64,000 nt of DNA from Niallia circulans NBRC 13626 (GTDB lineage: Bacteria > Bacillota > Bacilli > Bacillales > Cytobacillaceae). The notes below the pieces were generated by a model. It saw nothing but the letters and a program-made list of their open reading frames with translations, made no database searches and had not been told where the DNA came from. Location: assembly GCF_001591585.1 (NCBI RefSeq), contig NZ_BCVE01000014.1, positions 1 to 64,000 on the forward strand, in the 5' to 3' direction. How positions within the stretch are numbered: the stretch's first letter is position 1; the number at the start of each line of letters is the position of its first letter. Positions 9,132 through 18,908 of this stretch are shown one piece after another. A program made the position numbers and the translations under genes.

Positions 9132-9427
9132 AATAGATAAACACCACCAATCAAATTTTTTGTCATTCATTAGGAATACGTTATAATTGTTGCGTTGATA
9201 AAATTGATAGCGAATCCGAAGAGAAGCGCTTACATTACGTGGCTACTATTATTATACAATGGAATATAAGGGCATAATCAGCTAATTTGCGATTAAATTG
9301 TGAACAAATAGACACAAAAAAAGCGATGATGGTGAGAAAGAAAATGGTCATGATGCTTTATAATAAAAAAAGCTATTAATAAGAAGGTATTTAGAAGAGG
9401 GAATTTTGCTAAAAGAGGTGGAAGAAA

Positions 9428-10816
9428 GTGAAAACGGTTTTAGTTATAGGTGGTGGGATAACAGGATTATCTGCCATGTATTATTTGCAGAAGGAAAATA
9501 GAGAAAGACAATTAGGACTTCGACTAGTTTTAGTGGAGGCAAATGACTACCTAGGCGGGAAAATCCATACGGTTACAAAAGATGATCTGCTTATGGAAAC
9601 AGGAGCAGATTCCATTGTTGCCCGCAATAAAAATGTTCTTCCCTTTGTTAAGGAACTTAATTTAGAAGAAGAAATTGTTTATAACGCAACAGGGACATCT
9701 TATATTCATACACAAAACAAATTATTAGAAATTCCCAAGGATTCTATTTTCGGTATTCCGATGACATTAGAAGCTCTTTTTACAAGTGAACTACTTTCCA
9801 CTCGAGGAAAGCTAGAGGCTTTAAAGGATCTTTTTCGTACTAAGTCAAGCTTTACGAGAGAATCCTCCATTGGTGAATTTTTAGAGTATTATCTGGGAAA
9901 GGAAATCGTAGAAAAGCAGATTGCACCAGTTCTTGCGGGCGTTTACTCTGGAAATATTTATTCATTAACAATGGGCTCCACCCTACCTTATCTGCTCGAA
10001 TATAAGGAAAAGTATGGAAGCATCATCCGTGGGCTAGGGAAGAATAAAGAATCGTTTCAATCGGCTGCGAATAAGAAATTTATTTCTTTTAAAGATGGGT
10101 TATCTACAATTATTGATCGACTGGAGAAGGTATTAGAAGATGTATCCATTAGAAAGGGAATAGCTGTTACACGAATAAATAAGGAAGCAGACCAATATAA
10201 AGTTCAATTATCCAATGGGGAAGAAGAAGTGGCAGACATGGTTGTCTTATCTACTCCCCACAATGTAACACAGCATATTTTAAGGAAGGATGAATTAAAT
10301 CCTGTCTTTAGCAAGCTGAAAAATTCGTCCAATATCACCTTATATTTGTCCTATGATATTTCCGATGATGAACTGCCTAAAGATGGTACAGGCTTTATAG
10401 TCGCAGGGGATAGTGACATTGTTTGTAATGCTTGTACGTGGACAAGTAGAAAGTGGAAGCATACATCGAAGAATAATCAGCTATTATTGCGTCTATTCTA
10501 TAAAAAAACAAATCCAGCCTATGAACGGCTAAATAGCCTTACAGAAGAGGAACTAATCCAAGAGGCTAGAAAGGATATAGAGAGAAGTCTTGGTATTACT
10601 TCAAAACCTAAAAGTTATGAAGTGACAAAATGGACTAATGCGATGCCTGTTTACTCATTAGAACATAAGCAAGCAGTAGAACAACTTAGCCAAGACTTAG
10701 CTCTTTTATATCCTAATGTGCATCTAGCTGGTTGTTCCTACTATGGAGTAGGAATTGCAGCATGTATAGCGAATGGGGAAGAAACAGCTAAGAAAATTTT
10801 GCATTCCATAGAATAA
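9428..10816 (+). CDS. hemY: Coproporphyrinogen III / protoporphyrinogen oxidase
   Basis: This FAD-dependent oxidase of the HemY (CgoX) family has 462 residues, close to the 470 of B. subtilis HemY. The N-terminal dinucleotide-binding motif is VIGGGITGLSAMYYL, followed by VEANDYLGGKIHT and METGADSI; the C-terminus has the second FAD contact HLAGCSYYGVGIAACIANG. In Gram-positives the enzyme oxidises coproporphyrinogen III to coproporphyrin III in the coproporphyrin-dependent haem pathway. The start is GTG after AAAAGAGGTGG. It is monocistronic here, not joined to hemE-hemH as in B. subtilis. A terminator follows. Confidence 0.9.
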   Translation: MKTVLVIGGGITGLSAMYYLQKENRERQLGLRLVLVEANDYLGGKIHTVTKDDLLMETGADSIVARNKNVLPFVKELNLEEEIVYNATGTSYIHTQNKLLEIPKDSIFGIPMTLEALFTSELLSTRGKLEALKDLFRTKSSFTRESSIGEFLEYYLGKEIVEKQIAPVLAGVYSGNIYSLTMGSTLPYLLEYKEKYGSIIRGLGKNKESFQSAANKKFISFKDGLSTIIDRLEKVLEDVSIRKGIAVTRINKEADQYKVQLSNGEEEVADMVVLSTPHNVTQHILRKDELNPVFSKLKNSSNITLYLSYDISDDELPKDGTGFIVAGDSDIVCNACTWTSRKWKHTSKNNQLLLRLFYKKTNPAYERLNSLTEEELIQEARKDIERSLGITSKPKSYEVTKWTNAMPVYSLEHKQAVEQLSQDLALLYPNVHLAGCSYYGVGIAACIANGEETAKKILHSIE

Positions 10817-10824
10817 GAAAAGTG

Positions 10825-10855
10825 CAGAGCCATAGTAGGAAGGCTCTGTTTTTTT
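10825..10855 (+). terminator. Intrinsic terminator of hemY
   Basis: Stem CAGAGCC/GGCTCTG with a 10-nt loop, followed by a run of seven T. Confidence 0.88.
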
Positions 10856-11034
10856 GTGAAATGATTTGATAATGGAGCAATCGCTTGCTATTTATTTTGT
10901 AAAATAGCCGATTTTTAATCTCTTAATCTAGTAACGGGTTTTCACAAGATTTATAATAGGTGGAAGAACATAAAGAAAAGAGGAACTAACTAAATGAACA
11001 AAAGCCAGATGATGAGGATACAGGAGCAAAAGTA

Positions 11035-12615
11035 ATGGATCATACTGTCATGGTATTTATTGTTTTAATCACGATGTCGGGTGCATTGCATGTGATATTA
11101 GCCATTATTGCGTATATGAATAGACAGGCATTTGAAGGAATGCGAACATTCCTATGGTTTTCCTGTTTTAATGCTATTTATGCATTTGGGTATGCATTAG
11201 GTCTTGCCAGCTCAACGATAGAAGAAATGAAATTTTGGACAGCTGTTCAGTATTTAGGTATGCCGTTTTCGGCACCAGCTACATTAATTCTTGTTTTACA
11301 ATATATCGGCTACGATAGGCATTTAAATAAAAAAATGTATTTTTTCTATTATTTAATCCCAGCGCTTTCCTTTTTACTCGTTGCGACAAATGATTATCAT
11401 CATTTATTCTATCAATCTGTATATTTAGAATATCGAAACGCAACTCCTCTCATGCAAATTACAATGGGACAATGGTATTTACTACATGGTGCTTATTCGT
11501 TTGGAACGTCTGCCATTGCCTTTATATTACTATCGATTTATTGGTTTAAAGAGAAATCTAGGCAAACAAAACAAGTAGCCATACTATTGACAGGAATTCT
11601 TGTCCCTGTTGGCGCGTCTTTTTCTTATTTGATAGGACTTACTCCAAACGGCTTAGATCCTGTTCCAATTGCCATGCTATTTTCTAGTTCTCTCTATTTA
11701 TATGCCATTATATCTACGAAATTTTTGCTGGTTCCGCCAATAGAAAAAGATTATATATTTGAAAGTATGGGAGATGCAGTATTAGTTTTAGATCAGACAT
11801 ATCATCTAAAAGATTTTAATAAGGCTGCTTCTAGGTTGTTTTCGGATGTAAAAACAGGAAAACACATAGCAGCTGTATTAGGGTTGGATGATCAGATTCT
11901 TGGGCTGCTAAAAAACATCGATACGGATTCTGTCATATCGGAAGTAGAGAGGACTAATAAATCAGCAACGGAATATTATCAAGTTAAGATCTCTCCGATT
12001 AAAAAAGGAGAGTCAGCTATTGTTGGTATTTCGATTATATTTACGAATATTACGGAACAAAAGAAGGAACAGCTCAGTTTAACAAAATTGGCATACACAG
12101 ATAGTCTGACACAAATATCTAATCGTGCCTATGTGACAGCAATTGCTGAAGAGATGCTTACCAAGCATAGAAAGATAGCCGTTATCCTGTTTGATGTTGA
12201 TCATTTCAAGAAAATAAATGATACATATGGACATTTTGGGGGAGACGAAGCATTAAAGCATATTGCCTCTCTAAGTAAAGCTCTTGTGCCTAAGAATGGA
12301 GTTTTTGGCAGATATGGTGGAGAGGAATTTATTCTTTTTCTATTTGGAAAAGAAGCAGATTCAGCCATTTCTATTTCTGGGAAATTAAGGAGGGTAATCG
12401 CAGAAACCCCTTTATATTATAAGGAAATAGTAATTAATATTACTGCGAGCTTTGGTGTAGCTATAAAGGAAAACTGTCTAGCTCTTACCCCGTTGATAAG
12501 CGAGGCGGATGAAGCGCTATATGCATCTAAAAGAGAGGGAAGAAATACCGTTTGTGTAGTAGAAAATGGAGAATACATTAAATTAGACTCTTCTCCGTTA
12601 GTAAAAGGAAAATAA
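11035..12615 (+). CDS. Membrane diguanylate cyclase: 7TM sensor, PAS, GGDEF
   Basis: This protein makes the second messenger c-di-GMP. The N-terminal 230 residues hold about seven to eight hydrophobic segments of the histidine-kinase N-terminal 7TM type. A PAS domain follows at about 240-350 (FESMGDAVLVLDQTYHL) and a GGDEF domain at about 360-515. Active-site elements are all there: DSLTQISNR, FDVDHFKKINDTYGHFGGDEAL and the signature GGEEF in GRYGGEEF. The usual inhibitory RxxD I-site five residues before the signature is absent. The ATG at 11035 follows an AGGAGC site. No EAL or PilZ partner lies nearby. The signal sensed is unknown. Confidence 0.88.
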   Translation: MDHTVMVFIVLITMSGALHVILAIIAYMNRQAFEGMRTFLWFSCFNAIYAFGYALGLASSTIEEMKFWTAVQYLGMPFSAPATLILVLQYIGYDRHLNKKMYFFYYLIPALSFLLVATNDYHHLFYQSVYLEYRNATPLMQITMGQWYLLHGAYSFGTSAIAFILLSIYWFKEKSRQTKQVAILLTGILVPVGASFSYLIGLTPNGLDPVPIAMLFSSSLYLYAIISTKFLLVPPIEKDYIFESMGDAVLVLDQTYHLKDFNKAASRLFSDVKTGKHIAAVLGLDDQILGLLKNIDTDSVISEVERTNKSATEYYQVKISPIKKGESAIVGISIIFTNITEQKKEQLSLTKLAYTDSLTQISNRAYVTAIAEEMLTKHRKIAVILFDVDHFKKINDTYGHFGGDEALKHIASLSKALVPKNGVFGRYGGEEFILFLFGKEADSAISISGKLRRVIAETPLYYKEIVINITASFGVAIKENCLALTPLISEADEALYASKREGRNTVCVVENGEYIKLDSSPLVKGK

Positions 12616-12939
12616 TATAGGAAGGGAGTCCCCTCATACGGTATGTGGATGTTAGCGGTGGTGTTCTAATAATGTTATTTTTTCTTACACTATTTGTTAA
12701 AATATTTAGAAAATACTCAAAAATGTATTGCGTAAAAAAGAGTGGTGTATTACAATTTTTTATATAATCTAAATCTATCTTTTTTCGTCTAGGTCAAAAT
12801 GATAGAGAGAAAAGTTTGTTAGTTTTGCTGTTATTCAAGACAGAGCCCTTTTCTTACGACATATGCATTGCTTCGAATGTTTATGATGATCTCATAAATA
12901 TCTCGTGCAATATCCAGATGTTTATAGGAGGAGTATCAC
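12616..12939. other. Intergenic region without a supported gene
   Basis: The 324 bp between the diguanylate cyclase and the DUF3870 gene are A/T-rich. There is no clear terminator directly after the cyclase, and no riboswitch-like or repeated sequence that I recognise. A 31-codon ORF at 12672-12767 (hydrophobic then basic) has a GGTGGTG element 8 nt upstream but nothing else to support it. An AGGAGG site at the end belongs to the next gene. Confidence 0.5.
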
Positions 12940-13263
12940 ATGTATCATGCAAATACCATATATATTATTGGAGAAAGTAAAACATCCTCTAATAATGCCA
13001 TTATGCAGCAATACAATGGTTTTTTTATTGCATTAGTGGTGGATAGAGTCTCTCATACAATTATTGATGCAGAATGTTCTTCCACTATCAATATAACCTC
13101 TTCCTTCATTAAGTCTATTGTTGTCGGGAAATCGATGGTAGATTTAGACACCGTTTTAAAGGAAGTAGAAAATCGTTATTTTGGATCTTCTCAAAAAGCA
13201 GTTATGGTTGCTTTTAAGAATGCCCATATTAAATATAAACAACTATTAAAAGAATTAGTATAA
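12940..13263 (+). CDS. DUF3870-family protein
   Basis: A 107-residue cytoplasmic protein with no signal peptide or membrane segment. The pattern YIIGESKTSSNNAI near the N-terminus and FKNAHIKYKQLLKEL at the C-terminus fit the DUF3870 family, whose function is not known. The ATG at 12940 is preceded by TATAGGAGGAG. It precedes dppA by only 121 bp with a terminator in between. Confidence 0.72.
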   Translation: MYHANTIYIIGESKTSSNNAIMQQYNGFFIALVVDRVSHTIIDAECSSTINITSSFIKSIVVGKSMVDLDTVLKEVENRYFGSSQKAVMVAFKNAHIKYKQLLKELV

Positions 13264-13288
13264 ACTGCTTTTTCTGTTATACGCAGAG

Positions 13289-13337
13289 AAAATCCAGTTG
13301 ATAGAGATTTTACTTCTCTGTTAGCTGGATTTTTTTA
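13289..13337 (+). terminator. Intrinsic terminator after the DUF3870 gene
   Basis: Stem AAATCCAG/CTGGATTT with an internal AGAGA/TCTCT pairing in the loop, followed by a run of T. It ends only about 48 bp before the dppA start codon. Confidence 0.78.
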
Positions 13338-13384
13338 TTTTGTACAAATAAGATGGATCAAAAAAATGTGGGAGGTTTTTCTAA

Positions 13385-14212
13385 ATGGGCAAAATTTATA
13401 TGTCAGTTGATATGGAAGGAATAACAGGGTTAATTGATCACACACAGGTTGATTCTAATAAGCTAAATTATGAAAGAAGCCGTATCTTGATGACAGATGA
13501 AGCAAATTATGTTGTCACAAGTCTATTTGATCAAGGCATAGAAGAAGTGGTTGTAAATGACAGCCATAGTAAAATGAATAATTTATTAATAGAAAGATTT
13601 CATCCAAAAACAAAGTTAATAACAGGGGATGTGAAGCCATATTCAATGGTGCAAGGGCTTGATGCTAGTTATGACGGGGCAATCTTTGTCGGGTATCATG
13701 CGCGAGCTTCTGTTCCTGGTGTTATGACCCATAGCATGATTTTTGGAGTCCGTAATATGTACATAGATGACGTTGTTGTTGGAGAATTAGGATTTAATGC
13801 TTATGTTGCAGGATATTTTGGTGTTCCAATTATTCTTGTAGCAGGGGACGATCAAGCAGCACAAGAAGCAGAGCAGTTAATTCCTAATGTAACAACAGCG
13901 ATTGTGAAAAATAGTATTTCAAGATCAGCAGCGATGAGTTTAACTCCTGCCCAGGCTGGAGAATTGCTAAAAGAAAAGACAAGGGAAGCGTTAGAAAAAA
14001 AGCACTTAGTAAAGCCTTTAGTACCACCTGCTACTCCATTGCTCCGCATCGAATTTGCGAACTATGGACAAGCTGAATGGGCTCATTTAATGCCGGGAAC
14101 CGAGATAGAGCCTGGTACTACAATTGTTCGTTTTCAAGCAAAAAACATCTTAGAAGCATATCAAGCTATGCTGGTTATGACTGAACTTGCGATGAGAACA
14201 ACATTTTGTTAG
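13385..14212 (+). CDS. dppA: D-aminopeptidase DppA
   Basis: This zinc-dependent D-aminopeptidase (M55 family) releases D-amino acids from D-Ala-containing peptides; it forms a decameric self-compartmentalising ring in B. subtilis. The 275 residues match the 274 of DppA. Metal ligands are visible: D and E in VDMEG near residue 10, the histidines of NDSHSKM and GYHARAS, and the E of GELGFNAY. The ATG at 13385 follows GGGAGG. It leads the dppABCDE-ykfABCD operon. There is hardly room for a separate promoter between the preceding terminator and this gene. Confidence 0.93.
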   Translation: MGKIYMSVDMEGITGLIDHTQVDSNKLNYERSRILMTDEANYVVTSLFDQGIEEVVVNDSHSKMNNLLIERFHPKTKLITGDVKPYSMVQGLDASYDGAIFVGYHARASVPGVMTHSMIFGVRNMYIDDVVVGELGFNAYVAGYFGVPIILVAGDDQAAQEAEQLIPNVTTAIVKNSISRSAAMSLTPAQAGELLKEKTREALEKKHLVKPLVPPATPLLRIEFANYGQAEWAHLMPGTEIEPGTTIVRFQAKNILEAYQAMLVMTELAMRTTFC

Positions 14213-14224
14213 GTGGTGAGACCG

Positions 14225-15154
14225 ATGAAATCTTATTATGTTAAGCGCTTTTTCTCGATGCTCGTGACGTTATGGGTCATTATTACGATTACTTTCTTTT
14301 TAATGCATTTTACACCTGGTTCTCCATTTAATGATGAAAGAACGACAAATGACGCGATTCAGAAGAATTTAGAAGAGCAATATCATTTAGATAAACCGCT
14401 CATTGTTCAATATGGTATGTATTTAAAACAAATAGCAACCTTTGACTTTGGCATTTCGATAAAAAAATCATCGCAGACAGTAAATGAAATGATTGGAAGA
14501 GGATTTCCTGTCTCTTTTGAACTTGGCATGGTTTCCTTAATAGTCGCGGTTATTTCGGGGATAACACTTGGCGTAATTGCCTCCCTTAAACACAATGGGG
14601 TCATCGATTATGCAGCGATGACAATAGCAGTAATAGGAATTTCCATTCCTAACTTTGTTTTAGCAACCATGTTGATTCAACAGTTCGCTGTTAATTGGAG
14701 GATACTCCCAACGGCTACTTGGTCAAGCTGGAAGCATATGATTCTACCAACGATAGCACTTGCGACAGGTCCAACTGCCATTATTGCTCGGTTAACGAGA
14801 ACGAGCATGCTAGAGGTATTAACACAAGATTATATAAAAACAGCTAAGGCAAAGGGACTTTCTCCATTCAAAATAATTGTCAAACACGCCCTGCGCAATG
14901 CTCTTTTGCCAGTTGTAACTTTATTAGGTGCTTTGGCGGCCAGTATTTTGACTGGTACCTTCGTGATTGAAAAAATATTTGCGATTCCTGGTATGGGGAA
15001 ATACTTTGTAGATAGTATTAATAATCGTGATTATCCTGTTATTATGGGGACGACTATTTTTTACAGTACCATTTTAATTATTATGCTGTTCCTCGTTGAT
15101 TTAGCATATGGCATATTGGATCCGCGAATAAAACTTCAGAAGAAGGAGGGCTAG
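14225..15154 (+). CDS. dppB: Dipeptide ABC transporter permease DppB
   Basis: Inner-membrane permease of the oligo/dipeptide family with six membrane segments and 309 residues. It starts MKSYYVKRFFSML and has the conserved EAA-type loop in DYIKTAKAKGLSPFKIIVKHALRNALLP. An in-frame GTG at 14213 sits inside the AGGTGGTGA ribosome binding site, so the ATG at 14225 is the likely start. It pairs with DppC to form the channel. Confidence 0.9.
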   Translation: MKSYYVKRFFSMLVTLWVIITITFFLMHFTPGSPFNDERTTNDAIQKNLEEQYHLDKPLIVQYGMYLKQIATFDFGISIKKSSQTVNEMIGRGFPVSFELGMVSLIVAVISGITLGVIASLKHNGVIDYAAMTIAVIGISIPNFVLATMLIQQFAVNWRILPTATWSSWKHMILPTIALATGPTAIIARLTRTSMLEVLTQDYIKTAKAKGLSPFKIIVKHALRNALLPVVTLLGALAASILTGTFVIEKIFAIPGMGKYFVDSINNRDYPVIMGTTIFYSTILIIMLFLVDLAYGILDPRIKLQKKEG

Positions 15155-15156
15155 CA

Positions 15157-16119
15157 ATGGGCTTACGTCAAGAAACAATGTATGAAAAAAAGGACGATAT
15201 TGCTCTTGATGAATGGTTTGTACCAATAGAGAAACAGCATGGGGAGGCTGAAGCCGTTGTTCGTCCAAGCCTATCCTATTGGCAAGAAGCATGGAGAAAT
15301 CTTTGGAAGAATAAATTAGCGATGGGAGCATTTTTTTTCTTAATTTTATTAATTATTATGTCTATCATTGGTCCGATAATTTCTCCCCATTCGATTTCGG
15401 AGCAAAAGCTTATTAATCAAAATCAGCCGCCTTCTTCTGAATATTGGTTTGGGACAGATAGTCTGGGCAGAGACGTCTTTTCAAGAACCTGGTATGGGGC
15501 CAGAATATCGTTGTTTGTTGGGATTGCAGCTGCCGTCATTGATTTTTTGATAGGAGTTGCTTACGGTGGGCTATCGGGATACAAGGGTGGCAAGATGGAT
15601 CACATCATGATGAGAATAGTAGAAGTACTATATGGACTCCCATATTTATTAATCGTTATTTTAATGTCTGTTGTGATGGGTCCGGGACTAGGATCTATTA
15701 TTATTGCCTTGTCTATTACAGGATGGGTTGGAATGGCCCGCATAGTTAGAGGACAAGTTCTTCAAATAAAAAACTATGAATTTATTTTAGCATCGAAAAC
15801 TTTTGGAGCTAAAACTTACAGAATAATTAGAAAAAACCTCCTTCCAAATACAATGGGCCCGATAATTGTTCAAATGACTTTAACAGTTCCCTCTGCAATA
15901 TTTGCAGAAGCGTTTTTAAGCTTTTTAGGGCTTGGCATTCAAGCACCTTTAACAAGCTGGGGGGTTATGGCAGATGAAGGATTATCTGCTATTTTAACAG
16001 GTCATTGGTGGAGGCTGTTTTTTCCAACCTTATTTATATCGCTTACGATGTTTGCTTTCAATGTATTAGGGGATGGACTCCAGGATGCTCTTGATCCAAA
16101 GCTGAGGGGTGGAAAATAA
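15157..16119 (+). CDS. dppC: Dipeptide ABC transporter permease DppC
   Basis: Second permease, 320 residues, exactly the length of B. subtilis DppC. It has the OppC-type N-terminal segment LWKNKLAMGAFFFLILL, then FGTDSLGRDVFSRTWYGAR and the cytoplasmic EAA loop ASKTFGAKTYRIIRKNLLPN. A cytoplasmic N-terminal extension of about 50 residues precedes the first membrane segment. The ATG follows AAGGAGG, 2 bp after the dppB stop, so translation is coupled. Confidence 0.92.
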   Translation: MGLRQETMYEKKDDIALDEWFVPIEKQHGEAEAVVRPSLSYWQEAWRNLWKNKLAMGAFFFLILLIIMSIIGPIISPHSISEQKLINQNQPPSSEYWFGTDSLGRDVFSRTWYGARISLFVGIAAAVIDFLIGVAYGGLSGYKGGKMDHIMMRIVEVLYGLPYLLIVILMSVVMGPGLGSIIIALSITGWVGMARIVRGQVLQIKNYEFILASKTFGAKTYRIIRKNLLPNTMGPIIVQMTLTVPSAIFAEAFLSFLGLGIQAPLTSWGVMADEGLSAILTGHWWRLFFPTLFISLTMFAFNVLGDGLQDALDPKLRGGK

Positions 16120-17111
16120 TGACGACAATACTAGAAATCCGTAATCTTCATGTTTCTTTTGCGTCTTATGGAGGAGAGGTAAAAGCGGTACGAGGAGTAA
16201 ATTTTTCTTTGGAAAAGGGGGAAACTTTAGCCATTGTTGGAGAATCTGGCTGTGGAAAAAGCGTTACATCGCAAACGATTATGCGATTAATTCCGAGTCC
16301 GCCAGGAAGAATTACAGACGGCTCTATTTTATATAAAGGGATGGATCTCACCAAGCTGAAAGATGAAGAGATGAGAAAAATTCGCGGTGCCGATATCTCT
16401 ATGATTTTCCAAGATCCAATGACAGCTTTAAATCCTACGCTGACGATTGGAGATCAGATTATGGAAGGCATTAAACAGCACAAGCAGATTTCAAAAGCAG
16501 AAGCAAAAGATAAGGCGATTGAAATGCTTACATTAGTTGGCATCCCTAATCCCGAAATGCGATTGAAACAATATCCTCACCAATTTAGCGGAGGGATGAG
16601 ACAGCGAATAGTGATCGCGATGGCATTGATTTGTGAACCAGAGATTTTAATTGCAGATGAGCCTACAACAGCTTTAGATGTAACAATCCAAGCACAGATT
16701 TTGGACTTATTCCGAGAGATTCAACAAAAAAGAGAAGTGTCCATTATTCTAATCACACATGATTTAGGGGTAGTTGCTCAAGTAGCTGATCGTGTAGCGG
16801 TTATGTACGCAGGAAAAATAGTGGAGATGGGGAATAGAAGAGATATTTTCTATTCTCCCCAGCATCCATATACAAAGGGCTTGCTAAATTCTGTCCCAAG
16901 ATTGGATCAGGAAGGAGAGCTGGTGCCAATAGACGGAACTCCTCCAGATTTATTTTCTCCGCCAGAAGGCTGCTCCTTTACGGCAAGATGCCCGTATGCG
17001 ATGGAAGTGTGCAAAAGAGTGTATCCGTCAAAAAGTAATTTGAGTGCTCAACATCAAGTCAATTGCTGGCTGCAGGATGAGCGGGCAAGGCGGGTATTGC
17101 ACACGATTTAA
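16119..17111 (+). CDS. dppD: Dipeptide ABC transporter ATP-binding protein DppD
   Basis: Nucleotide-binding subunit of 330 residues: Walker A GESGCGKS, Q-loop IFQDPMTALNP, signature FSGGMRQR, Walker B ILIADEPTTALD and the switch ITHDLGVVAQ. The C-terminal oligopeptide/dipeptide extension has the Fe-S-like cysteine region GCSFTARCPYAMEVC. The ATG overlaps the dppC stop (TAATG). The second ATPase of the importer is probably YkfD downstream, so the transporter would use a DppD-YkfD pair. Confidence 0.93.
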   Translation: MTTILEIRNLHVSFASYGGEVKAVRGVNFSLEKGETLAIVGESGCGKSVTSQTIMRLIPSPPGRITDGSILYKGMDLTKLKDEEMRKIRGADISMIFQDPMTALNPTLTIGDQIMEGIKQHKQISKAEAKDKAIEMLTLVGIPNPEMRLKQYPHQFSGGMRQRIVIAMALICEPEILIADEPTTALDVTIQAQILDLFREIQQKREVSIILITHDLGVVAQVADRVAVMYAGKIVEMGNRRDIFYSPQHPYTKGLLNSVPRLDQEGELVPIDGTPPDLFSPPEGCSFTARCPYAMEVCKRVYPSKSNLSAQHQVNCWLQDERARRVLHTI

Positions 17112-17211
17112 CGATTGGAAATCTTCGAAATATAGTTTTTAGCTATTTTTTGACTTTAAAGAAAAAGTCATTTTATAGATTATGAGATGAAAACGATGTG
17201 GGGGGAATACG

Positions 17212-18825
17212 ATGAAAAAGATAACGATCGGTTTTTTGGCTATGATGATAATTTTGTCACTTGCTGCTTGTACAGCAAATAGTGATGCAGGAAAGGAAAA
17301 GGCGGCAGGGGAAACGAAAGAAAAGGTATTAAATTTAAACAATGGACAAGAGCCTAGTTCCTTCGATCCGCCGATTGGTTTTGATAGTGTTTCGTGGACA
17401 GCTTTAAACAATTTAATGGAGGGGTTAACACGATTGGATAACAATCATGAGCCTCAAGCGGCTATAGCTGAAAAATGGGATGTGTCAGAAGACGGAAAAG
17501 TATACACTTTCCATTTAAGAGATAATGCAAATTGGTCTAATGGAGATCCAGTTACTGCGGGTGATTTTGTCTTTGCTTGGAAACGATTGTTAAATCCAGA
17601 TACGAAATCGCCAGCTGCTTTCCTTGGTTATTTTATTGAGGGGGGAGAAGCATATGCAAACGGAGAAGGTTCAGCAGAGGATGTAAAACTTAAAGCAGTT
17701 AATGAAAAAACGCTTGAAGTTACCTTAACAAACCCGCAAGCTTATTTTCTAAATGTTATCACTAATCCTGCATTTTTTCCGATTAATGAAAAGGTAGCGA
17801 CAGAAAATCCAGAATGGTTTTCAGAGGCAGATTCATTTGTAGGAAATGGTCCATTTAAATTAACTAAATGGGAGCATGACAGCTATTTTGAAATGGAGAA
17901 AAACGAAAAATATTGGGATGCTGATACCGTTAAGTTAGATAAAATACACTGGGCAATGGTGGATGATTCCAATACAGAGTATCAAATGTTCCAAAATGGG
18001 GAATTGGATGTTTCTGATGTTCCAGCAGAATTAAGTGAGCAGCTATTTAGTGAAGGAAAAGTTAAAGTAGAAGACCAGGCAGGAACGTATTTTTATCGAT
18101 TTAATGTGACAAAAGAGCCGTTCACAAATAAAAATATTCGTAAAGCTTTTGCTTTAGCTGTTGATCAACAGCAAATCGTCGATTATGTAACAAAAAATCA
18201 AGAGAAACCTGCCTATGGCTTTGTTTCATATGGATACTTGGACAATGACGAGAAGGATTTCCGTGAAACGAGTGGAGATTTAATAAAGACAGATGTGGAA
18301 GCAGCAAAGAAACTGCTTGAACAAGGAATGAAGGAAGAAGGATATACAACCTTGCCGGAAGTAACGCTTACCTATAGTACTAGTGATACTCATAAAGCAA
18401 TAGCGGAAGCTTTACAAGCAATGTTTAAGGATAATCTTGGCGTAGACGTCAAGCTTGCCAATATGGAAGCAAGTGTCTTTACGCAAGAACAAACTGCACT
18501 AAAGCTGCAATTATCCAGAAGCTCTTTCCTTGCAGACTATGGAGATCCGATTAACTTTCTTGAAAACTTCCAATCTGGTTTGGCAATGAATAGAACAGGT
18601 TGGTCAAATGCGGAATATGATCAATTAATTAAAGATGCTAAAAATGAATCGGATGAAGCAAAACGTTTTGAATTAATGTATAAAGCAGAAAAATTACTGT
18701 TGGATGAGGCACCAATTTTCCCTATTCATTTCTATAACTATGTGTATTTACAAAACGACAGTGTGACGGGAATTGTTCGTCATCCGGTTGGATACCTTGA
18801 ATTAAAATGGGCGGATAAAAAATAA
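17212..18825 (+). CDS. dppE: Dipeptide/murein-peptide-binding lipoprotein DppE
   Basis: Solute-binding protein of family SBP_bac_5 (OppA/DppE), 537 residues. It begins with a lipoprotein signal MKKITIGFLAMM...LSLAAC, lipid-modified at Cys20, and is therefore anchored outside the membrane. The typical N-terminal EPSSFDPPIG and the NGDPVTAGDFVFAWKRLLNP stretch are present. It delivers peptides to DppBC. In B. subtilis DppE binds the murein tripeptide, which fits the ykf genes that follow. The ATG follows a GGGGGGAA site; a hairpin after the gene may raise its expression over the rest. Confidence 0.92.
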   Translation: MKKITIGFLAMMIILSLAACTANSDAGKEKAAGETKEKVLNLNNGQEPSSFDPPIGFDSVSWTALNNLMEGLTRLDNNHEPQAAIAEKWDVSEDGKVYTFHLRDNANWSNGDPVTAGDFVFAWKRLLNPDTKSPAAFLGYFIEGGEAYANGEGSAEDVKLKAVNEKTLEVTLTNPQAYFLNVITNPAFFPINEKVATENPEWFSEADSFVGNGPFKLTKWEHDSYFEMEKNEKYWDADTVKLDKIHWAMVDDSNTEYQMFQNGELDVSDVPAELSEQLFSEGKVKVEDQAGTYFYRFNVTKEPFTNKNIRKAFALAVDQQQIVDYVTKNQEKPAYGFVSYGYLDNDEKDFRETSGDLIKTDVEAAKKLLEQGMKEEGYTTLPEVTLTYSTSDTHKAIAEALQAMFKDNLGVDVKLANMEASVFTQEQTALKLQLSRSSFLADYGDPINFLENFQSGLAMNRTGWSNAEYDQLIKDAKNESDEAKRFELMYKAEKLLLDEAPIFPIHFYNYVYLQNDSVTGIVRHPVGYLELKWADKK

Positions 18826-18834
18826 GAAGAGAGC

Positions 18835-18863
18835 AGAAGGGATGAACAAAAGGCATCCCTTCT
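18835..18863 (+). other. Intercistronic hairpin after dppE
   Basis: Perfect 10-bp stem AGAAGGGATG/CATCCCTTCT with a 9-nt loop and no clean U tract. Such hairpins after binding-protein genes usually stabilise the upstream mRNA or end part of the transcripts. The role here is inferred. Confidence 0.6.
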
Positions 18864-18908
18864 TTCCTTAAAGCATTAAAAAAACGAAAAAAGAAAGGGA
18901 TAATAAAA

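Noticed and set aside
12672-12767. 31-codon ORF with hydrophobic start
   Set aside because: Only a partial ribosome binding site (GGTGGTG) supports it; A/T-rich DNA yields such ORFs by chance.
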